Part shown: one piece after another, positions 7,224-15,555 of the stretch
Position numbering within the stretch: the stretch's first letter is position 1
Layout of the letters: every line of letters starts with the position of its first letter
Source: a virus
Direction: 5' to 3' (one strand)
IMG/VR virus record: IMGVR_UViG_3300036792_000197
Location: 1 to 53,138 of that record
Length of the DNA stretch: 53,138 bases
The notes under the pieces: model-generated
The model's database searches: none
The model's input: only the letters and a program-made list of their open reading frames with translations
Told to the model about the DNA's origin: nothing
Program-made: the position numbers and the translations under genes

Positions 7224-8296
7224 CCGGCGACCACCTCGAGCAGCACGCAGCCACGGAAAAGCACGCAGGAAGGGCAGCGATGGCCGACACGAAGGCACCC
7301 GCCAGGCCTTACGGCGACGTGAAGTACGCCGACCCGAAGAACGGCAAGTACCCCATCGACACCGCGGAGCACGCCCGGGCGGCCTGGTCGTACATTAACC
7401 AGCAGAAGAACGCTGGCGAGTACCCGATGAACGGCGTCACCCTGTCCGAGGTGAAGGACGCGATCATGTCGGCGTGCAAGAAGTTCGGCATCGACGTGTC
7501 CAACGACAGCGGCCGCGCCGCCGCGCCGCCGGAGATCGTCCGCTGGTACGCGCTGGAGGACATGCACATCGTGACCCGCGGCGAAGGTGACGGCAGCGGC
7601 CGCGTCGTCGAGGCGTTCGCCGCCGTGTTTGACCAGCCGGCCGAGATCAAGGACTTCGAGGGCCACTACCTGGAGACCATCGACCGCACCGCGTTCAATA
7701 AGCGGCTGGCGGACCTCGAGCGGTCCAGGGGCGGCTTCGCGTCGGTGAAGGTGCTCTACAACCACGGGATGACCTTGCAGGGCACCCCGTCGGAGCGGTT
7801 CTCCATGCCGGTCGGCACGCCGCTGCGCGACGGCGGCATCGTGGCCACCGACCGCGGGCTGCTGACCCGCACCGAGTACAACCGGACGCCGCTGGCCGAG
7901 GAGGTACTGGAGCTGATCCGCTCCGGCTCGGTCACCTCCCAGTCGTTCACCGGCCGGATCGTCCGCTCTGACCCGCAGCTCGGCCGCGGCCGGCAGCACC
8001 GCCCCGCCGGCGGGGAGCTGCCGCACGTGCGCCGCACCGAGCTGGGCCTGCGCGAGTACGGGACTGTCGTGTGGCCCGCGTACGAGGGCGCCGAGATCTT
8101 CGGCGTCCGCATGTCCACTCCCGGTACCTGGGAGCCGGAACAGGTTGACGAGGCACTTCCGCCGGATGCAGAAGCCGCCGCCGGTGAGCCGCCCGCGCCC
8201 CTCGAGGGCGACGAGCACTCGGCCCGGTATCACCAGCACGCGCTCTACGCGCTCCGCTCTAAGGAGCTGCGCGAGAAGCACGGGCTGGCCTGGTAA
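7220..8296 (+). CDS. Prohead maturation protease with N-terminal DUF6582-like domain
   Basis: A 358-aa protein. Residues about 29-92 (YGDVKYADPKNGKYPID...SACKKFGI) resemble the short DUF6582 domain. The rest is an HK97-type U35 protease: RVVEAFAAVFD, then the catalytic His in VLYNHGMT (near 178) and Ser in SGSVTSQSFTGRI (near 238). It would cleave the capsid N-terminal delta domain during maturation. GTG 7220 overlaps the upstream stop. The C-terminal Pro/Glu-rich tail is likely non-catalytic. Confidence 0.88.
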   Translation: MTGDHLEQHAATEKHAGRAAMADTKAPARPYGDVKYADPKNGKYPIDTAEHARAAWSYINQQKNAGEYPMNGVTLSEVKDAIMSACKKFGIDVSNDSGRAAAPPEIVRWYALEDMHIVTRGEGDGSGRVVEAFAAVFDQPAEIKDFEGHYLETIDRTAFNKRLADLERSRGGFASVKVLYNHGMTLQGTPSERFSMPVGTPLRDGGIVATDRGLLTRTEYNRTPLAEEVLELIRSGSVTSQSFTGRIVRSDPQLGRGRQHRPAGGELPHVRRTELGLREYGTVVWPAYEGAEIFGVRMSTPGTWEPEQVDEALPPDAEAAAGEPPAPLEGDEHSARYHQHALYALRSKELREKHGLAW

Positions 8297-8319
8297 CCAG
8301 ACCGAAGGAGGCGCGGCAG

Positions 8320-9726
8320 ATGGCCACGCTGAAGGAAAAGTCCGAGGAGATGGCCCGCATCAAGGCCGAGCTCCAGCGGATGGAGACCTCCGAGGAGACC
8401 ACCGAGGAGAACGACGGCGACCTGCGCGACACCCTCATCGAGCGGTGGAAGCAGCTCGACGAGGAAACCAAGCCGATCATCGCGCGGATGGAGCAGATCC
8501 GCGCCATTACCCGCTCGTCGGCCGACCCGGCGAACCTTGAAGGCCCGGACGGCGGCAGCTCCGGGGGCTACTACGGCGGCGGCTCCCCGGATCTCGTGAT
8601 CCGCACGAACCGCAGCCCGTACGAGGACCTTGACGCGGTCAGGTCCAGGGTCGTGACCCGCGCCGACCTGCGCGCCCGGGCCCTGGACGCGGTGGAGCTG
8701 GAGGCCAGGCGCGGGAACCTGTCCCACGACTACGCCGAGGCCGCCACGGTCAAGGTGCAGGACAACCCGGGGATCGCCCGGCACCTGCTGCTGACCGGGT
8801 CGGAGGAGTACCAGGAGGCGTTCCGCGCCTACGTCGAGGACCCGCAGGGCATGGCCCAGCGCGCCGCGCTGTCGCTGACCCTGGCGAACGGCGGCTACCT
8901 GCTGCCGTTCGTACTCGACCCGACGATCGTGCTCACGAACACGGGCAGCGCGAACCCGTGGCGGCGCATCTCCAACGTGAAGCAGACCACGTCCAACACG
9001 TGGAACGGCGTCACGTCGGCGGGCGTCAACGCGGCCTGGCTCGCTGAGGGCACCGCCTCAACCGACGGCACCCCGACCGTCGGAAACATCCAGATCACGC
9101 CGGCGAAGGCCGCCGCCTGGGTGTTCGGCTCCTACGAAGTCCTCGAGGACACCGACTTCGGCCAGCAGCTCCCCATGCTGCTCGCCGACGCCAGGGACCG
9201 CCTGGAGGAGAACGCGTTCGCGATCGGCGCCGGCACCGGCGGCGTGCCGCAGGGCGTCATCACCGGCGCGACCACCGTCGTCACCACGGCGACCACCACC
9301 GTCGTCGCGGTCGGCGACGTGTACGGGCTCCAGGGCGCGCTGCCGCCCCGGTTCCGCAACGCGCCGGGCGCGGCCTGGGCGGCGAACGTGTCGATCATCA
9401 ACACGTTCCGGCAGCTCGACACCGCCGGCGGCGCGTCGTTCTGGACGAACCTCGGCAAGGGCGCCCCGGAGACACTGCTCGGCGCCCCGATCTACGAGTC
9501 CTCGTCGATGTCGGGCGCCAAGACGTCCGGGTCCCTTATGGCCGTTTTCGGCGATTTTGGGCAGTTCTACGTGATCGATCGCGTGGGAGTCAGCCTTATC
9601 TATGAGCCTTTGGTCAAGGACCAGTCCACGGCCCTACCGTCAGGGCAAGCTGGCTGGTTCATGTTCTGGCGCGTGGGCTCAAAAGTGGCCGTACCCAACG
9701 CATTTCGGGTCATGAAGGGCCTGTAA
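8320..9726 (+). CDS. Major capsid protein, HK97 fold
   Basis: A 468-aa protein after a good ribosome site (GAAGGAGG). Residues 1-120 form a charged coiled-coil delta/scaffold region (MATLKEKSEEMARIKAELQRME), cleaved by the protease in relatives. The body shows PFVLDPTIVLTNTGSANPWRRISN, a Thr-rich strand set, FGSYEVLEDTDFGQQLPMLLADARDRLEENAFAIG and the C-terminal P-domain. Codon use changes sharply in the last 63 codons (9535-9723), where 18 end in A/T against 1 of the preceding 98, right where the HNH gene follows. Confidence 0.93.
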   Translation: MATLKEKSEEMARIKAELQRMETSEETTEENDGDLRDTLIERWKQLDEETKPIIARMEQIRAITRSSADPANLEGPDGGSSGGYYGGGSPDLVIRTNRSPYEDLDAVRSRVVTRADLRARALDAVELEARRGNLSHDYAEAATVKVQDNPGIARHLLLTGSEEYQEAFRAYVEDPQGMAQRAALSLTLANGGYLLPFVLDPTIVLTNTGSANPWRRISNVKQTTSNTWNGVTSAGVNAAWLAEGTASTDGTPTVGNIQITPAKAAAWVFGSYEVLEDTDFGQQLPMLLADARDRLEENAFAIGAGTGGVPQGVITGATTVVTTATTTVVAVGDVYGLQGALPPRFRNAPGAAWAANVSIINTFRQLDTAGGASFWTNLGKGAPETLLGAPIYESSSMSGAKTSGSLMAVFGDFGQFYVIDRVGVSLIYEPLVKDQSTALPSGQAGWFMFWRVGSKVAVPNAFRVMKGL

Positions 9727-9735
9727 AACCTGATA

Positions 9736-9779
9736 GCATCCTTTCTGGCGGACAGGAAATCTGCCGCCAGAAAGGATGC
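9736..9779 (+). promoter_or_regulatory. 16-bp hairpin covering the ribosome site of the HNH gene
   Basis: Perfect arms GCATCCTTTCTGGCGG (9736-9751) and its complement (9764-9779) with a 12-nt loop. The right arm contains AAAGGA, the only Shine-Dalgarno for GTG 9783. There is no T-run, so a translation-blocking hairpin is more likely than a terminator. Confidence 0.7.
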
Positions 9780-9782
9780 CCA

Positions 9783-10319
9783 GTGAGACTGCAAGATCAG
9801 AAGTGCCTGGACTGCGACAAGCCGGTCGGCCCGAAGGGCAGCAAGGGCCGCTGCCTAGGCTGCAATCAGCGTCTTCGCCGTGCGGCAACCAAGGCGGCAC
9901 GGAAGCCCTGTACGCGACCTGGCTGTACCAGGTTCATCACGGCACCCAGCTCTCCGGTGTGCGACATGCACCGCAACCGCATGCGCCGCACCGGCGAGTA
10001 CGGGCCAGCGGACCAGCTCATCGCAACCGACGGCGAAGGGTCCATCGACCAGCACGGCTACCGCGTGCTCCGCTTCGGCGGCTACCCGAACCGCACAGAC
10101 ATCTACGAGCACCGCCTCGTGATGGAACAGCATCTCGGCCGTCCGCTGGAGGACTGGGAGCATGTCCACCACAAGAACGGCATGCGCGCGGACAACCGGC
10201 TTGAGAACCTCGAACTGTGGGCTCAGTGGCACCGTCAGCCGTTCGGCCAGCGCGTCGCTGACCTCGTGGCGTTCGTCGTGGGTCACTACCCGGATGAGGT
10301 CCGGGAGGCCCTGTCGTGA
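9783..10319 (+). CDS. Free-standing HNH homing-type endonuclease
   Basis: A 178-aa protein with two N-terminal zinc knuckles (CLDC...CLGC; CTRPGC...CDMHRNR), then an HNH_3-type core: RVLRFGGYPN, YEHRLVMEQHLGRPLEDWEHVHHKNGMRADNRLENLELW. The HH-N-N pattern is intact, so it is probably active. It sits between capsid and connector genes, a frequent insertion site for homing endonucleases, and is less G/C-biased than its neighbours. Expression is probably held down by the hairpin at 9736-9779. Confidence 0.88.
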   Translation: MRLQDQKCLDCDKPVGPKGSKGRCLGCNQRLRRAATKAARKPCTRPGCTRFITAPSSPVCDMHRNRMRRTGEYGPADQLIATDGEGSIDQHGYRVLRFGGYPNRTDIYEHRLVMEQHLGRPLEDWEHVHHKNGMRADNRLENLELWAQWHRQPFGQRVADLVAFVVGHYPDEVREALS

Positions 10320-10504
10320 GTGCTCTCAACGCGACTGAGCGCGAGGTCTGGCGCGTCTGGGGCCTGCTGTCGGATGACGAGCCGTCGCCGGTCAAGCGCA
10401 TCGCCCGCGCACTGAACATGACGCCGGCGGATGTGGCGTTCATCGTCTACCCGGCCGAGGAGTTCGGCCGGTGGGACGACAACCAGGAGCCTCCCCTCCG
10501 CTAG
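10316..10504 (+). CDS. Small HTH-like protein
   Basis: A 62-aa protein from GTG 10316 (GTGA overlap with the HNH gene). VKRIARALNMTPADVAFIVYP looks like an HTH with sigma-region-4-like spacing. It is translationally tied to the endonuclease and may have moved with it, possibly as a regulator. Function unproven. Confidence 0.5.
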   Translation: MSALNATEREVWRVWGLLSDDEPSPVKRIARALNMTPADVAFIVYPAEEFGRWDDNQEPPLR

Positions 10505-10519
10505 AAAGGCGGTCTGACG

Positions 10520-10927
10520 GTGGCGAACAAATACGCATTGCAGCCCTTCGTGATCCAGCTGGCGTCGGGTGCGATGCACTTCGTCGACCAGGGCGCGATG
10601 CGGGACAGCGCGAGCGCGGTGGTGACGGCGGCGCCGTCGATGTTCACGTCGGCGGTCACGCTGGCGGCGACCACGGTCGCGGCGCCGAACCCGAACCCGG
10701 TCCCGGTGTCGGTGACGGTGTCGAGCGGCACGGTGACCGCGATCGCGGTCAACGGGGTGAGCACCGGGCAGACGTCAGGCACGTTCACGGTGCCCGGCTA
10801 CGGGTCGATCACCGTGACGTACAGCGTCGCCCCGACGCTGACGACGGCGGACATCCCGCCGACGGCGTCGGCCGTGATGAGCCCGCTGCTGGCGGGTTAC
10901 CTGGCCGCCTACCCGGTGGGCCCGTGA
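10520..10927 (+). CDS. Probable structural protein (capsid decoration or head-associated)
   Basis: A 135-aa protein from GTG 10520. It is rich in Thr, Val, Ala and Ser with alternating beta strands (PVPVSVTVSSGTVTAIAVNG, GTFTVPGYGSITVTYSVAP) and lies directly after the capsid block. This composition and place suit an Ig-like decoration protein. No family is certain. Confidence 0.5.
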   Translation: MANKYALQPFVIQLASGAMHFVDQGAMRDSASAVVTAAPSMFTSAVTLAATTVAAPNPNPVPVSVTVSSGTVTAIAVNGVSTGQTSGTFTVPGYGSITVTYSVAPTLTTADIPPTASAVMSPLLAGYLAAYPVGP

Positions 10928-10941
10928 GGAGGAGAGGCGCG

Positions 10942-11178
10942 ATGGCGCAGCAGGCGCAGGACACGTTCGTGGCGTTGCTGGATGACGGCTCGGAGCGGCT
11001 GGTGGCGAAGGGCGAGGTGCTGCCCGATTCGCATGAGCTGGTGAAGCGCGACCAGAAGGGTTCCGGGACGCTGTTCCGGCCGCTGAACCTGGAGGGGGAC
11101 GACGCGCCCGCGAAGGCGCGTCCCACCGCCCAGGCTCCGGCTCCGAAGACGCCCCCGAAGGCGGCCGGCAATGGCTGA
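10942..11178 (+). CDS. Hypothetical head-region protein
   Basis: A 78-aa protein from ATG 10942 after GAGGAGAGG. The N-terminal half (FVALLDDGSERLVAKGEVLPDSHELVKRD) may fold; the C-terminal half is a Pro/Ala/Lys tail (KARPTAQAPAPKTPPKAAG). It overlaps the next gene by 8 bases. Role unknown. Confidence 0.55.
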   Translation: MAQQAQDTFVALLDDGSERLVAKGEVLPDSHELVKRDQKGSGTLFRPLNLEGDDAPAKARPTAQAPAPKTPPKAAGNG

Positions 11179-11425
11179 CACCTCGCCGGTCCAGTTCCCC
11201 GGTGACGCCGACGCGGGCGGCCGTGACACCGTCGCCGGTGACGTGGCCGGCGCGCAGGCGAACGCTGAGGCCCGCTACCGCGAGCACCAGTCCGACACCT
11301 ACGCGCAGGGCTCCACGATCGGCGACGTGCTGACACTGCCGCACTCGGACATGAACCCGGCGGTGGGCGTGCTGGACAATCCCCCGTTCGAGGGCCCGTT
11401 CTTCCCCGGTACGAACCAGGCGTGA
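11171..11425 (+). CDS. Hypothetical head-region protein
   Basis: An 84-aa acidic protein from ATG 11171. It is Gly/Asp-rich with ANAEARYREHQSDTY and ends VLDNPPFEGPFFPGTNQA. No domain recognised. It belongs to a run of three small genes between the capsid and the glycosyltransferase. Confidence 0.55.
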   Translation: MADTSPVQFPGDADAGGRDTVAGDVAGAQANAEARYREHQSDTYAQGSTIGDVLTLPHSDMNPAVGVLDNPPFEGPFFPGTNQA

Positions 11426-11435
11426 GGAGCTAGTG

Positions 11436-11678
11436 ATGGCCGACATTCACGGAATCCCCGACGCGTCGATGATGACCCCGGAGCAGTCGTTCGACTCGGT
11501 TCCGCTGCCGGACCTGACGGGGTCGCACCCGTTGCAGGTGAACATCGCGGCGGGGATGGACGACGACGGGGACCACGGGACGGCGATGAACCTCCCGGCG
11601 GAGCTGACCGACGGCGACGGCACGTCGCTGGGCCTGAACCTGGCCTCGTCGCTGACGGACGACGGCAGCCCCGGTTGA
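11436..11678 (+). CDS. Hypothetical acidic protein
   Basis: An 80-aa protein; ATG 11436 is preferred to GTG 11433 and GAGGAG lies upstream. It is very Asp- and Gly-rich (AAGMDDDGDHG, ELTDGDGTS). The stop overlaps the TTG start of the glycosyltransferase. It could be a head accessory or a modification substrate; nothing more can be said. Confidence 0.55.
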   Translation: MADIHGIPDASMMTPEQSFDSVPLPDLTGSHPLQVNIAAGMDDDGDHGTAMNLPAELTDGDGTSLGLNLASSLTDDGSPG

Positions 11679-12325
11679 CCGGCAGCGCCGTCATCGGCTA
11701 CGTCCACCCCGGCACGGTGCGCGCCGAGTTCTGCGCGTCGCTGCTGGCGGTGTGCATGGAAGGGCAGACGCCGGTCACGCAGGTGCTGGCGGTCGGGTCG
11801 GGCCCGAACATCTCCACGGCGCGGAACGTCGTGTGCCGCCAGTTCCTCGAGCAGGACGCCGCGGACTGGCTGTTCATGTGCGATACCGACATGTGGTTCG
11901 GCCGGGACATGATCGACCGGCTGGTCGCCGCGGCGGACCCTGTGGAGCGGCCGGTGGTCGGGGCGCTGTGCTACTCGCAGAACACCGACAACGGCGGCGG
12001 TGAGCCCTACCCGACGATGTACGAGCTCACCGAGGGACCTGGCGGCGAGCTGCTGTTCATCCGGTACAAGCAGTGGCCGGAGGACGCGGTGGTGCAGGTC
12101 GCGGGGACGGGGGCGGCGTGCCTGCTGATTCACCGCACGGCGCTGGAGCGGGTGGAGAAGGCGGCCGGGGACCGGGCGGCGCCGTGGTTCCGCGAGTCGA
12201 CTAACGGGGCTGCGCTGATCGGGGAAGACCTGACGTTCTGCCTGCGCTGCGCGGCAGCCGGGATCCCGGTGCACGTGGCGACCGGCGTGGCCGCGGGCCA
12301 CATGAAAACGACGATGCTGATCTGA
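11675..12325 (+). CDS. GT-A fold glycosyltransferase (GT2-like)
   Basis: A 216-aa protein from TTG 11675. GSGPNISTARNVVCRQFLEQDAADWLFMCDTDMWF contains the metal-binding DTD (DxD) motif after hydrophobic strands, and ALIGEDLTFCLRCAAAGIPVHV contains the ED pair usually near the catalytic base. It would transfer a sugar from a nucleotide-sugar donor. Placed within head genes and next to a methyltransferase, it probably decorates a virion protein; alteration of host surface glycans is the alternative. Confidence 0.8.
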   Translation: MTGSAVIGYVHPGTVRAEFCASLLAVCMEGQTPVTQVLAVGSGPNISTARNVVCRQFLEQDAADWLFMCDTDMWFGRDMIDRLVAAADPVERPVVGALCYSQNTDNGGGEPYPTMYELTEGPGGELLFIRYKQWPEDAVVQVAGTGAACLLIHRTALERVEKAAGDRAAPWFRESTNGAALIGEDLTFCLRCAAAGIPVHVATGVAAGHMKTTMLI

Positions 12326-12341
12326 GAGGGCGGGTGGCAGG

Positions 12342-12971
12342 TTGCATCCTTCGGCGATGGCGTTTGCCTGCTCGGCGCTGACCGAGGCTGACGTGCGCGG
12401 GCAGCACGTGCTCGAGGCGGGAGCATTTGACGTCAACGGGTCGGTGCGCGGCCACGTGGAGGGCCTTGGCCCTGCGTCGTACATGGGCACGGACATGCGG
12501 CTCGGGCCCGGCGTTGACGTCCTGTGCACGGCCGAGGAACTTCCGTCCTTGTTCAACGTGGCAATGGTCGGCCCGACAAAAGGCGTGGTCATCTCGACGG
12601 AGATGCTGGAGCACGCGGCGGACTGGCAGGCGGCGATGCACGGCATGATCACCGCACTGCGGCCGGGCGGCGTCCTGGTGCTGACGACCCGGTCGGCGGG
12701 GTTCCCGGTGCACGGCTACCCCGATGACCACTGGCGGTTCCCGGTGGAGTCGATGCGGACGATCCTGGGCGCGGCCGGCCTGACCGTGGAGCGGTGCGAG
12801 CCGGACCCGGACCCGGCATCGCCGGGCGTGTTCGCGAAGGCCCGCAAGCCGGACGGCTGGACGTGGCCGTATGGCCTAGAGGACGCGTGGGCGGCGGTTC
12901 ACGTCGACCCGGTGAATATCAGCGGCTCCGGCGGCCTGACGCTGCCGGCGCCTCAACCTGTGAGCGGGTGA
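12342..12971 (+). CDS. SAM-dependent methyltransferase (class I)
   Basis: A 209-aa protein; TTG 12342 chosen, ATG 12357 possible. HVLEAGAFDVNGS is a shortened motif I, VVISTEMLEHAADWQAAMHGMITALRPGGVLVLTTRS covers motifs II-III, and HGYPDDHWRFPVESMRTIL is typical of glycan- or small-molecule-type methyltransferases. Sitting beside a glycosyltransferase, it may methylate the added sugar. Its small size suggests a minimal fold. Confidence 0.75.
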   Translation: MHPSAMAFACSALTEADVRGQHVLEAGAFDVNGSVRGHVEGLGPASYMGTDMRLGPGVDVLCTAEELPSLFNVAMVGPTKGVVISTEMLEHAADWQAAMHGMITALRPGGVLVLTTRSAGFPVHGYPDDHWRFPVESMRTILGAAGLTVERCEPDPDPASPGVFAKARKPDGWTWPYGLEDAWAAVHVDPVNISGSGGLTLPAPQPVSG

Positions 12972-12975
12972 CGGG

Positions 12976-13401
12976 ATGACCGGCTACTTCAACACCGGCG
13001 CTGGCGGTGCCGTCCTGACGCAGCTGGACGCGCTGAAGGCGCTGCTCAACGGCGGCACGCTGAAGATCTACACCGACGCGTCGCCGAAGGATCCCGATGT
13101 GGCGTTCGCGGGGACGCTGCTCGCGACGTTCACGTTCTCGGCGACGGCGTTCGGCGCTGACTCGGTCACCGGCAGCTTCCCGAGCAAGAGCGCAACGGCG
13201 ACCGCGAGCTTCGCGGCCTCTACGGTGGCCGCGGCTGCCACTAACACCGCGGCGTCATTCGGGCTGTTCGACTCGTCGGGGAACCTGCGGGCGACCGGCA
13301 GCGTCGGCACCAGCGGCGCTGACCTCAACTTCAACTCGGTGGCGTTCAGCTCAGGCGCGAACATCACGATTTCCAGCTTCACGCTCAGCCTGCCCGAGTA
13401 A
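12976..13401 (+). CDS. Probable structural protein
   Basis: A 141-aa protein beginning MTGYFNTGAGGAVLTQLDALKALLNGGTLKIYTDASP, a start I associate with small beta-rich phage structural proteins (LLNGG-LKIY). The remainder is Ser/Thr/Ala-rich with repeated strands (ATFTFSATAFG, ISSFTLSLPE). It lies between the methyltransferase and the repeat protein, a possible target of the nearby modification enzymes. Confidence 0.6.
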   Translation: MTGYFNTGAGGAVLTQLDALKALLNGGTLKIYTDASPKDPDVAFAGTLLATFTFSATAFGADSVTGSFPSKSATATASFAASTVAAAATNTAASFGLFDSSGNLRATGSVGTSGADLNFNSVAFSSGANITISSFTLSLPE

Positions 13402-13430
13402 GCCGTGCCGCCCTGGCAGGGGGATGACAC

Positions 13431-14675
13431 GTGACCTTCGCCCCCGTCGGCTCGCCGATCAGCGCCTCCGCGTCGACGTTCTCGCTGACCCCGAACGGGG
13501 TCGGCAACATCATCGTCATCGTGGCCATCAGCCTCACCGGCGCGGACACCGTTACCGCGCTGTCGAGCAGCAACGTCACCTGGACGCAGGCGGTGGTCCC
13601 CCAGGTGGTCGGCGGCCCCGCCGCGACGGTCTTCCGCGGCAAGGTCACCAGCACCAGTACCGCGACGGTCACCGTGACCGTCAGCGCCGGGTCTCCCAGC
13701 CTCCGTATCCAGGGGCACGAGTACAGCACGACCGCCGGGTACTCCGCCGTCACGCTGGACACCAGCGGCACGATGAGCGGCACGACCGGCGGCGCGTACG
13801 CGTCACTGACCCCGGGTCACGGCGCCGGGGGGCTTTACTACGGCTACGCGTTCAACTCGGGCAGCGCGATCGCCGGGTCGACGAGCGGCTACAGCTACAA
13901 CGTCGACGGCAACGGCAACGGCGCGTGCTGGAACGCCGCCTGCACGTCCTCGGCGCAGCAGCCGACATGGGGCGACACCGGCGACAACGTCTACGGCGTC
14001 GCGGTCCTGCTCTACGAGGCGACGGGCGCCACCGGTTCAGGCGCCCTGGCGGCCAAGAAGGCCGTAACTGCCGGCGCCGGGTCGGAAACCTTCGCGGGCT
14101 CCGGGTCCGCGGCTCGCAGGAAGCCCGTCGCGGCCGGGACGGGCAGCGAGGCGTTCACCGGCAGCGGCTCGGCCTTGCGGCAGAAGCCGGCGGCCACGGG
14201 GACCGGCGTCCTCGGCGGCGCGGCCGGCGCGGGCGCCCTCGCCGCTAAGAAGCCAGCCGTAGCGGGCACCGGCGCGCAGGCGCTCGCCGGCGCGGGAACC
14301 CTGGCCGCCAAGAAGGTCACGGCCGCCGGCAGCGGGTCGGTTGCCGGGGTGGCCCCTACCGGCTCAGGCGGCATCACCCGCGCCAGGGCATCTGCAACTG
14401 GCAGCGGGTCGGAGACGTTCGCCGGCACAGGTTCAGTCGCCAGACGCAAGCCCGCGGTGGCCGGCGCGGGCGCTTACTCGGTAGCCGGGTCCGGCAGCGT
14501 CACCGCCAGTAAGGCGGCCCTGGCCGGCACGGGCACCGCGGGGACACCGCCGCCGTTCACCGTCGGCGTCCTGACCGCCTCGACGTACGCGCCGTCTGGC
14601 ACGTCCGCAACCGGATCCGGGATCAGCACCACGGCCACCAGTTCCGGCATCAACGCGTCATCGACCAGCCCGTGA
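13431..14675 (+). CDS. Repeat-bearing structural protein
   Basis: A 414-aa protein from GTG 13431. Residues 1-200 are a beta-rich, Thr/Ser/Gly-rich domain (NIIVIVAISLTGADTV). From about residue 202 there are eight degenerate repeats of about 21 residues of the type GSG-x-LAAKKxxxAGxGSETFA, then a Thr/Ser tail. The same repeat occurs twice at the N-terminus of the large tail protein at 25045. It may be a flexible fibrous spacer. Placement among head-tail genes suggests a virion component. Confidence 0.6.
   Translation: MTFAPVGSPISASASTFSLTPNGVGNIIVIVAISLTGADTVTALSSSNVTWTQAVVPQVVGGPAATVFRGKVTSTSTATVTVTVSAGSPSLRIQGHEYSTTAGYSAVTLDTSGTMSGTTGGAYASLTPGHGAGGLYYGYAFNSGSAIAGSTSGYSYNVDGNGNGACWNAACTSSAQQPTWGDTGDNVYGVAVLLYEATGATGSGALAAKKAVTAGAGSETFAGSGSAARRKPVAAGTGSEAFTGSGSALRQKPAATGTGVLGGAAGAGALAAKKPAVAGTGAQALAGAGTLAAKKVTAAGSGSVAGVAPTGSGGITRARASATGSGSETFAGTGSVARRKPAVAGAGAYSVAGSGSVTASKAALAGTGTAGTPPPFTVGVLTASTYAPSGTSATGSGISTTATSSGINASSTSP
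14034..14550 (+). repeat. Eight degenerate ~63-bp coding repeats
   Basis: They encode units such as GSGALAAKKAVTAGAG, GSGSAARRKPVAAGTG and GAGTLAAKKVTAAGSG. DNA copies are diverged, so duplication is old or the repeat is kept by selection on protein. Two more units lie near 25120-25250. Confidence 0.7.
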
Positions 14676-14688
14676 GGAGGCGAGCAGC

Positions 14689-15555
14689 ATTAGGTATCCG
14701 GCAGGACAACCGATCCGCGTGAGTACCACTGTCCGCGGCCTCGATGGCACCCTCGCCACCCCGGCAAGCCTGACCCTGACCGTCCAGAAGCCGGACGGCA
14801 CCCAGGAGTCCTACTCCAGCCCGGCGCTCGACTCGACGGGCAACTACCACCAGGACGTCCCCGCCGCCGACCTGAGCCAGAACGGCCACTACCAGTACGC
14901 GTGGACCGCGGCCGGCACCGGCGCGGGCGTCTCCGCCGGCGACTTCGACGTGTACGACCCGTTCGAGGTCCGCGTCCTGAGCCTGCAGGATGCCAAGCAG
15001 ATGCTGAACATCCCCGCGGCGAGCACCAGCAGCGACGCCGAGATCGACTCGTGGATCGCGTCGATCGAGTCGGGCCTGGAGCGGTTCACCGGCGGCCCGG
15101 TGATCAGCCGGACGGTGACCGAGCGAACCGAGATGCAGGCTGGTCAGACGGTGATCCCGGTGCGGCAGCGGCCCCTGGTGTCGGTTGCCTCCATCACGAG
15201 CGCGTCCGGCGGGGCGATCGACATCAGCGCCGGGCTGGACCTCGACGTGAACGCGGGCCTGATCCGACGCAAGCTCGGGCTGCCGTTCTACGGCCCGTTC
15301 TTCATGTGGCTGCCGCAGGTCACCGTCACCTACACCGCCGGGTGGGGCACCGCGGTCCCCGCGGCGTTCAACTCGTTTGCGCGGATCGTCATTCAGCACC
15401 TGTGGGAAACGAAGCGCGGGCCGATCGCGATGCCGATGGCGGGGGAGATGCCGGTCGCGGTGCCCGGTTTCGGGTTCGCGATCCCGAACCGCGCGGCTGA
15501 GCTGCTCAACGGCTCACAAGATGGCGTGCCCTACGCGATGGAAGCGTACGTCTAG
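14689..15555 (+). CDS. Head-tail connector (gp6/gp15-like) with N-terminal Ig-like domain; possible ATT start
   Basis: About 288 aa. LSLQDAKQMLNIPAASTSSDAEIDSWIASIESGLERFTG is the hallmark helical start of head-tail adaptor proteins; the N-terminal part (VRGLDGTLATPASLTLTVQKPDG) is Ig-like. The first canonical start, GTG 14719, has no ribosome site, but codons from ATT 14689 (RYPAGQPIR) continue the domain sensibly and GAGGAGG lies 8 bases before it, so ATT initiation is proposed. The next gene overlaps at 15555. Confidence 0.75.
   Translation: MRYPAGQPIRVSTTVRGLDGTLATPASLTLTVQKPDGTQESYSSPALDSTGNYHQDVPAADLSQNGHYQYAWTAAGTGAGVSAGDFDVYDPFEVRVLSLQDAKQMLNIPAASTSSDAEIDSWIASIESGLERFTGGPVISRTVTERTEMQAGQTVIPVRQRPLVSVASITSASGGAIDISAGLDLDVNAGLIRRKLGLPFYGPFFMWLPQVTVTYTAGWGTAVPAAFNSFARIVIQHLWETKRGPIAMPMAGEMPVAVPGFGFAIPNRAAELLNGSQDGVPYAMEAYV

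Noticed and set aside
6188-8281. Long minus-strand open frame (697 codons) opposite the protease and portal genes
   Set aside because: Low-complexity product, antisense to genes with clear families.
9736-9779. Hairpin after the capsid gene as a rho-independent terminator
   Set aside because: No T-run follows, and the right arm includes the ribosome site of the next gene, so translational control fits better.
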